Origin: Onthomorpha sp937906975
GTDB taxonomy: Bacteria; Bacteroidota; Bacteroidia; Bacteroidales; P3
Reading direction: 5' to 3'
DNA: 64,000 nt
NCBI GenBank assembly: GCA_045614605.1
Contig: JAZLDH010000015.1
Location: 124,001 to 188,000, forward strand
Shown here: piece by piece, positions 59,052 through 64,000 of the stretch
How positions within the stretch are numbered: the first letter of the stretch is position 1
How the letters are laid out: every line of letters begins with the position of its first letter
Notes under the pieces: generated by a model
The model's input: the letters and a program-made list of their open reading frames with translations, nothing else
Databases searched by the model: none
Told to the model about the DNA's origin: nothing
Made by a program: the position numbers and the translations under genes

Positions 59052-60989
59052 TTATTTTGAAACCGTTGTTTTATTTTCTATAATCGTGTTGTTGTATTGT
59101 TGAATAAAAGCTTGCGTAAATTTAATGTGCTTTTGAGTTATTTCTTGTTTTTGATTTGCTATATTGTTTTTTAGACCTTTATCTTTTTCTGGTTCAAAAA
59201 GTTCTATCGTTCCATCTTGTTTATATTTGCTTAGATAGTCTCCCATCATTAAGATATACTCTCCGTTTGTGTAATAGATGTAATATTTTTCTTTTTCAGA
59301 GAATGGACTTCTGCCAAAGGTAAATATTTTTTCGTTTTCTATATTTAACATATCTATTACTGTTGGATAAACATCTATTTGTTGAACATATTGTTTGCTC
59401 ACAAGGTTTGATTTCATTTTTGGGTGATAAACAATCATTGGAATCTTGAATAATCCTAATTGAGTTTTGAAATCCTTACTTTCTGTTAAGCCACTATGGT
59501 CTGAGGTAATGACAAATAATGTGTTTTCAAACCAATCGCATTTTGAGGCTTCGTTAAAAAATCTTTTTAGAGCGTAATCTGTATAGGAAACAGTCTCATG
59601 AACTATCAAAGTGCCTTTTGAGAATTTGTTTTTGTGTTGAGCAGGAATTGTGTAAGGGTGATGAGAAGACAAAGTAAAGAATGCAGCATGGAAAGGTTTA
59701 GTTAGTGTGTCTATTTGTTTAACACAGTATTGCAAGAAAGGTTCATCGAAAATGCCCCAATTACCATCGTAATCTTTATCGTCATTATACTCATCTTTTC
59801 CATAATAATATTGATAGCCTACTTTGCGTGTGTAATTGTCAAAGCCCATTGTGCCGTTGTATCCACCATGGAAAAAGGCGGTTGTGTAGTTTTGCTCTTT
59901 CAAGCTAGAGGCTATTGAACCTAATTGATTGTTTCCATAAACGCTTGTAAGATAACTCTCCTCCATCATAACAGGTAAGGAAGAAATTACAGCAGGAATG
60001 CCATCTATTGACTTCTTTCCGTTGGACAATCCTTGGAAAACAAGCGAGTGTTGTGCCAAAGAATCTAAGAAAGGTGCATAACTCACTCCGTTTTCATTGT
60101 ATGTTTTTAAGTATTCGGCAGAAAAACTTTCTAATATTATGACACATACATTTGTTTTACCTATTTCAAGAGGTGTTGTAAAGAGAGTGTCTGCCCAATT
60201 TGAGGTTTCAAAATCTGTTATCGGAGAATAAATTTTTTCTAACTCTTCTTGCGAATAAAATTCCTTCTTTTCAAGACTTGGTTTACCCCAAGTACGATAA
60301 AGAGTGAAAGGAGTATTTAAAACCAATACCGTATTTTGTGTTGTGGTGTATTGACCTGCGTGCATAAGTCCAAGAGGGCGTGTTTGCAAACCGCCTCTTT
60401 GCAAAAGCACTAACAAAGGCAAGGCAAGAATCAACACAATACTTCTTTTGAAAGCCAAAACTTTTGAAAATTTTTCTTTGCGTGGTTGTAGTTTCTTATT
60501 AAGTAAAGAGTTTACTACAATCAATGCTATTAGCAAACAAACGAAAACTGTTGCTATATGCCAATAATCTCTAAGGAATTGTGGGATTAGTTCGTTGAAA
60601 TCTCCACCTACGCCCAAGTATCTTGTAATATCGGCAGTTAATCTTTTGAAAGAAAATCTATAATAGCCTGCATCTATGAGATTAACAGCCATCATAAATA
60701 TGTTAGCAATTAAATAAAGAGTGTTAGATGTGATTTTAAACCATTTTTTGTGCCATTGATTAACAAGAGGCAAAAGATTTAAAAGCAGGTATGGCAATAA
60801 AAATATGCTAATTGAAGAAAGGGCATAACGAGTGCAACCAATAAAAATATTAAACCCTTCTTTTATTCCCTCTATTTGAAAGAAACTATTGTTGAATAGG
60901 TAAAAAAACAACTGTGTTATATAGATACAAACTAAGGATAGTAAGTATTTGTAGGCTACTTGTTTGTAATGAGTTGATTTCTTTGTCAT
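59052..60989 (-). CDS. LTA-synthase-family membrane sulfatase/phosphoglycerol transferase
   Basis: 645 residues. Five predicted TM helices in 1-200 (near 10-30, 48-72, 82-104, 140-162, 183-200) are followed by a periplasmic sulfatase-fold domain. The metal/nucleophile motifs are NVCVIILESFSAEYL (Glu ligand) and LSNGKKSIDGIPAVISSL, where Ser takes the place of the usual LtaS Thr. SHHPYTIP and ITSDHSGLTESKDF (Asp-His ligands) follow. Bacteroidetes do not make lipoteichoic acid; a role in glycerophosphate or phosphoethanolamine decoration of envelope glycans is likely. Confidence 0.88.
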   Translation of the reverse strand: MTKKSTHYKQVAYKYLLSLVCIYITQLFFYLFNNSFFQIEGIKEGFNIFIGCTRYALSSISIFLLPYLLLNLLPLVNQWHKKWFKITSNTLYLIANIFMMAVNLIDAGYYRFSFKRLTADITRYLGVGGDFNELIPQFLRDYWHIATVFVCLLIALIVVNSLLNKKLQPRKEKFSKVLAFKRSIVLILALPLLVLLQRGGLQTRPLGLMHAGQYTTTQNTVLVLNTPFTLYRTWGKPSLEKKEFYSQEELEKIYSPITDFETSNWADTLFTTPLEIGKTNVCVIILESFSAEYLKTYNENGVSYAPFLDSLAQHSLVFQGLSNGKKSIDGIPAVISSLPVMMEESYLTSVYGNNQLGSIASSLKEQNYTTAFFHGGYNGTMGFDNYTRKVGYQYYYGKDEYNDDKDYDGNWGIFDEPFLQYCVKQIDTLTKPFHAAFFTLSSHHPYTIPAQHKNKFSKGTLIVHETVSYTDYALKRFFNEASKCDWFENTLFVITSDHSGLTESKDFKTQLGLFKIPMIVYHPKMKSNLVSKQYVQQIDVYPTVIDMLNIENEKIFTFGRSPFSEKEKYYIYYTNGEYILMMGDYLSKYKQDGTIELFEPEKDKGLKNNIANQKQEITQKHIKFTQAFIQQYNNTIIENKTTVSK

Positions 60990-60997
60990 CTGTATTA

Positions 60998-62029
60998 TTA
61001 TTTTCTTGGTTTATATTTTGATTGTTGTAAGATAAGTTTTGAATCCAAGGTATTAAATAAACTATCTATGCTGATTGAGTTTTCTTTCATGTAGGATTGT
61101 ACAATTTTATAGCCTATGTAATTTCCTATTCTTGCAGGAGAGTTTGCTATGTTTTTGGTTGAAGGTCCTGGGGCTATAAGATGGAAATATTTTGTGCGGT
61201 CTTTGTTGTATAGAAGTTGGTTTTCTATCATATATGCCCAGATATTTGCTTCGTTTTGTTCAACCCATTCCAATTGTTCTTTGGTGTATTCTAATATATA
61301 GTTGAGTGGTTTTTCTTCAAGCACAGCCTCTGTTGCGTATATGTATTTTCCTTCTTCTAAAATGCAGTCTAAGAGTGTTGCCTCTGGATTTTGACTTTGT
61401 AAAGGTATGTTTCTGAAAGTGATTTCTTTCAAATATGTATTTACATAGTGAGGTGCAATATTTTCTTTGCCAAGTGAGGTGTGTAGATATTGAGGAATGG
61501 TTTTGTAGTATGGGTGATTTGACAATTTTTCTATTGAGTATAGGTCTATGCTTATTGCACTAAATTCGGGATAGACCAATATTCTGTTTTGAAACGCCTG
61601 AGAATATTCGGCAGGTCCTACAATCAAGGTGTAAATCTCAGAGTCGATTGTATCTTGCTTTATTTGCTTGATTTCATGTAAGGCATTTGAGAGTTCTTCT
61701 TCTAAGTTTTTTAAATCGGGATATTGGATTTTTACAAGATTATAGGCGTTGTTCATTTCTTTGTCTTTGATAAATTCTTTGACAACATTGAGATAGTTTG
61801 TGTCCTCAAGACTTGTGGCAAACATTGGCTCATATTGTTTTTCTATACTTAAAAGATATTTATCTACATCTTTGCTCTTATTGGCTGAAAATAAGGCTTG
61901 TTCAAAGCGATGAATACTCACGTATTTTTTTTCTTTGCTTTCTTGGCACGAAGCTAAGAAAAAAATTATTAAAGCTAAGAAAAAAATTTTTTTTTCAAAG
62001 AAAAATTTTCTTGTTCTTTTATGTTGCAT
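60998..62029 (-). CDS. gldB: GldB-family lipoprotein
   Basis: 343 residues. Lipobox Cys28 (IIFFLASCQES). The body matches the GldB/DUF2268-like family: YVSIHRFEQALFSANK near 36-51, FQNRILVYPEFSAISIDLY near 147-165 and the C-terminal GPSTKNIANSPARIGNYIGYKIVQSYM (quoted in part: SPARIGNYIGYKIV). In gliding Bacteroidetes GldB is an essential gliding lipoprotein; in non-gliding Bacteroidales the homologue remains with unclear role. Its signal-peptide codons coincide with a 21-bp array, giving a repeated FFLAL-IIFFLAS. Operon: 3 bp after rluD. Confidence 0.85.
   Translation of the reverse strand: MQHKRTRKFFFEKKIFFLALIIFFLASCQESKEKKYVSIHRFEQALFSANKSKDVDKYLLSIEKQYEPMFATSLEDTNYLNVVKEFIKDKEMNNAYNLVKIQYPDLKNLEEELSNALHEIKQIKQDTIDSEIYTLIVGPAEYSQAFQNRILVYPEFSAISIDLYSIEKLSNHPYYKTIPQYLHTSLGKENIAPHYVNTYLKEITFRNIPLQSQNPEATLLDCILEEGKYIYATEAVLEEKPLNYILEYTKEQLEWVEQNEANIWAYMIENQLLYNKDRTKYFHLIAPGPSTKNIANSPARIGNYIGYKIVQSYMKENSISIDSLFNTLDSKLILQQSKYKPRK
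61932..62001. repeat. 21-bp periodic array inside the gldB signal-peptide codons
   Basis: Cores TCTTTGC, GCTAAGA, GCTAAGA and TCAAAGA start at 61932, 61953, 61974 and 61995, exactly 21 bp apart, with A/T linkers. All lie inside codons 10-33 of the lipoprotein gene. The two middle units code FFLA-(L/S). Confidence 0.8.
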
Positions 62030-62032
62030 AAC

Positions 62033-63055
62033 TTACTGTTTATTAGCGGTTGTGTAGGCTTCCCATTTTTCTATCACCTCTCTCATATCTTGTGGCAAGG
62101 TGCTAGTAAAATTCATTCTTTCAAGTTTTGTAGGATGTAAAAAGCCTATTGTGGTTGCGTGAAGCGCTTGACGAGGAATTATTTGAAAGCAATTGTTGAT
62201 AAATTGCTTGTATTTGCTAAATGTTGTTCCTTTTAAAATTTGGTCTCCTCCGTAGGTGGCATCTGCAAACAAAGGGTGGCCTGCGTAACGCATGTGTGCA
62301 CGAATTTGATGTGTACGTCCTGTTTCTAATTGACATTCAACTAAGGTTACATATCCGAATCTTTTTAAGACTTTCCAATGTGTTATTGCTGTTTTTCCGT
62401 AATCGCCCTCTGGAAATACTGCCATTACTTTTCTGTCTTTTAAGCTTCGTCCAATGTTTCCTTCTATTGTGCCTTCGTCTTCTTTTAAATCTCCCCACAC
62501 AAGTGCGGTATATTTTCTCTCGGTTGTGTGTTCAAAGAATTGTTTTGCTAAGAAGGTTTGTGCGTATTCGTTTTTGGCAACTAAAAGTAAGCCTGTGGTG
62601 TCTTTATCTATACGATGTACAAGTAAAGGCTTTACTTCGCTTGTGTGTTTTTGCTGAAAATGATATGTTAATGCGTTAAGAAGTGTAGAGGTGTAGTTGC
62701 CATATCCTGGATGTACAACCATAGAGGCAGGTTTATTAACAACGATTAGATCATCGTCCTCATATACTATGTCAATTGGTATGTTTTGTGGAATTATTTC
62801 TATTTCTCGTGGCTCTGTTGTAAGGAAAACTTGAATTAAATCGCCTGGTTTAACTCTATAATTCACCTTTACAGGTTTGTCGTTCACCTTTACGCAATCA
62901 GCTTTTATTGCTAATTGTATTTTATTGCGTGAAGCGCCCTCTATTCTATCTACAAGATATTTGTCAATTCGTAAAAGGCTTTGTCCTTTATCTACTACAA
63001 CTCTATAATTTTCGTATAATTCTTGTTCTTCTTGTAAATTTTGTTCTTCTTGCAT
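62033..63055 (-). CDS. rluD: RluA/RluD-family rRNA pseudouridine synthase
   Basis: 340 residues. An N-terminal S4 RNA-binding domain (LLRIDKYLVDRIEGASRNKIQLAI, about 27-50) precedes the catalytic domain, with the Asp in VHRIDKDTTGLLLVAKN near 146-162 and the RTHQIRAHMRYAGHPLFAD motif near 246-264. The length and S4 domain fit RluD/RluC-type enzymes that modify 23S rRNA; the exact uridines cannot be told. The start ATG overlaps the previous stop (TAATG), so it is translationally coupled to the T9SS protein gene upstream. Confidence 0.92.
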   Translation of the reverse strand: MQEEQNLQEEQELYENYRVVVDKGQSLLRIDKYLVDRIEGASRNKIQLAIKADCVKVNDKPVKVNYRVKPGDLIQVFLTTEPREIEIIPQNIPIDIVYEDDDLIVVNKPASMVVHPGYGNYTSTLLNALTYHFQQKHTSEVKPLLVHRIDKDTTGLLLVAKNEYAQTFLAKQFFEHTTERKYTALVWGDLKEDEGTIEGNIGRSLKDRKVMAVFPEGDYGKTAITHWKVLKRFGYVTLVECQLETGRTHQIRAHMRYAGHPLFADATYGGDQILKGTTFSKYKQFINNCFQIIPRQALHATTIGFLHPTKLERMNFTSTLPQDMREVIEKWEAYTTANKQ

Positions 63056-64000
63056 TATTTTGTTTTTACTATTTTTCGTGTTTCTATTATTCCGTCTTTG
63101 CTTTCTACTCGTAAGATGTAGATTCCTTGTTTTAAGCTTGAAAGGTCTATTTGATTTTCATAAGTGGAAAGCAGCTGTCTTCCGCTTATGTCTAATATTT
63201 GTTTTTCTATGCCTGATATTCCTTGAAAAAATATTTTTGATGAGGTTGGATTAGGATAGAAGTTAAAGTTTAATGCTTCGTTTTCGCTTTCTAATCCAAC
63301 TAAGGCTTTGTATCCAAAGTATGGTCTTATCATAACAGAGCCTTTAATGAATGATTGTTGCCAATCTACTCCTGCTTTTGAATAGGTGTATTGTGAAGAA
63401 TTTGTGTTTCTGTCAAAGCCTATGTTTAGATAGTCGTTACCTTTTGTTTCTATGCTAACAAAAAAATCTCCTTCTCCTAAGATTATGCCTTCTTCTAATT
63501 CATATCTTACAAATTTGTTTAGACTATCGCTTACAGGTGTTAGCTTTTCTGTTTTGTGTATTAGGTTTAGTGGTTGATTTTCAAAAGAGGTCCATACGCA
63601 AAGGTAGAATGGTTTTAGATTTGCTTCATTCAATGCGGAATTAAAGTAAATATCTACTGCCGAAAGTGTGTCTTCTTGATTTAAGTGATAGGAAACGGCT
63701 AAGTGTGAGCCCGATATAGGTTCTACTCCTATGCCATTTTCTGCGCTTCCATCATCGTATGCAAAATAGTCTTCAAATTTTTGTGTGAATGTTATGGTGT
63801 CGTTTGCAGAAAGCACGTCTTGACCTACTCCTTCTTTGATTGTGTGTGTGATTTTAAAGGTTTTCCAATCATCTGTCGTTAAATTGAAATCATAATTCAC
63901 ACTAGGGTTTGCGTGAGATACTGCATCTTGATATGTATGATTTACAATGTATGGTGAAATGTTTTCAAATCCTCCGTCATAAGCGTGAACAATATTTCCC
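63055..64000 (-). CDS. T9SS-sorted secreted protein (N-terminus cut by window edge)
   Basis: The frame is open from the right edge (reading GNIVHAYDGGFENISPYIV) to the stop, 315 codons; the start is outside the window. The GTG at 63900 is internal, not a start. Visible: a beta-sandwich with FAYDDGSAENGIGVEPISGS and LYLCVW-like strands typical of extracellular Bacteroidetes modules, then a T9SS type A sorting domain in the last 75 residues (FNFYPNPTSSKIFFQGI, then ILDISGRQLLSTYENQ, LKQGIYILRVESKDG, RKIVKTK). Any catalytic domain would lie in the missing part. Confidence 0.88.
   Translation of the reverse strand, partial: GNIVHAYDGGFENISPYIVNHTYQDAVSHANPSVNYDFNLTTDDWKTFKITHTIKEGVGQDVLSANDTITFTQKFEDYFAYDDGSAENGIGVEPISGSHLAVSYHLNQEDTLSAVDIYFNSALNEANLKPFYLCVWTSFENQPLNLIHKTEKLTPVSDSLNKFVRYELEEGIILGEGDFFVSIETKGNDYLNIGFDRNTNSSQYTYSKAGVDWQQSFIKGSVMIRPYFGYKALVGLESENEALNFNFYPNPTSSKIFFQGISGIEKQILDISGRQLLSTYENQIDLSSLKQGIYILRVESKDGIIETRKIVKTK

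Overview
The window reads as a chromosomal segment of an AT-rich member of the Bacteroidota, most likely order Bacteroidales. Evidence for this: several promoters fit the Bacteroides-type -33/-7 consensus (TTTG, 19 bp, TAnnTTTG); two complete surface proteins and one partial one end in T9SS-type C-terminal sorting domains; and there is a GldB-family lipoprotein, a Bacteroidales-type tryptophanase, an HU-related DNA-binding protein and a Wza/Wzc pair of the Bacteroidetes kind. I see no tRNA, rRNA, insertion sequence, phage gene or CRISPR array. Almost everything lies on the minus strand. Only an ECF sigma locus (14.1-16.1 kb) and one universal stress protein gene (55.7-56.5 kb) are on plus.

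Layout. 1-6.3 kb: a cut-off parvulin PPIase, guaB, and an unusual single-chain GH29-GH3 enzyme. 6.4-13.9 kb: an eight-gene operon (trhP-like U32, PHP phosphatase, mnmD-like, pssA, purS, queA, pyrH, C69 dipeptidase). 14.1-16.1 kb: ECF sigma factor, one-TM partner and an unknown exported protein. 16.1-19.5 kb: trmN6 and an exbB-exbD-exbD energy-coupling operon. 19.6-23.0 kb: CNNM/CorC protein, lspA, DksA-like, frr and a lipoprotein. 23.1-27.7 kb: a sialidase and a BspA-like leucine-rich-repeat surface protein. 27.7-29.1 kb: a probable 6S RNA, an HU-like protein and a 580-bp non-coding stretch. 29.1-36.1 kb: gpsA, an M49-like peptidase, polA, tnaA. 36.1-44.7 kb: gltX, DUF2520, sirtuin, miaB, Wza-like, Wzc-like and radical SAM genes in one direction. 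44.7-50.7 kb: a short protein with a CTERM-like tail, a large T9SS protein, comM-like, lipoprotein and nucleoside phosphorylase. 50.7-55.5 kb: dprA, a GH29 fucosidase and a GH16-like lipoprotein. 56.5-64 kb: cinA, SUI1, lipid kinase, LTA-synthase-like, gldB-like, rluD-like and a truncated T9SS protein.

Together, the sialidase, two GH29 enzymes, GH3 domain and GH16-like protein suggest exported attack on fucosylated and sialylated glycans, consistent with a host-associated lifestyle. The rest is core metabolism, translation and envelope maintenance.

The most unusual signal is a family of degenerate 21-bp periodic arrays. Seven-base cores (CCTAAGA, GCTAAGA, TCAAAGA or their complements) recur at exactly 21-bp spacing, separated by A/T tracts. 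They lie at 2548-2617, 6267-6336, 13973-14042, 28754-28886 and 50666-50735, plus a related 21/22-bp form at 16861-16966. Two arrays fall inside the signal-peptide codons of a sialidase and a GldB-like lipoprotein. They flank the GH29-GH3 gene on both sides and cover a stop and a start codon between dprA and the phosphorylase gene. Their role is unknown. Phased DNA curvature, a protein-binding array, or a spreading repeat whose 21-bp period keeps reading frame are all possible.
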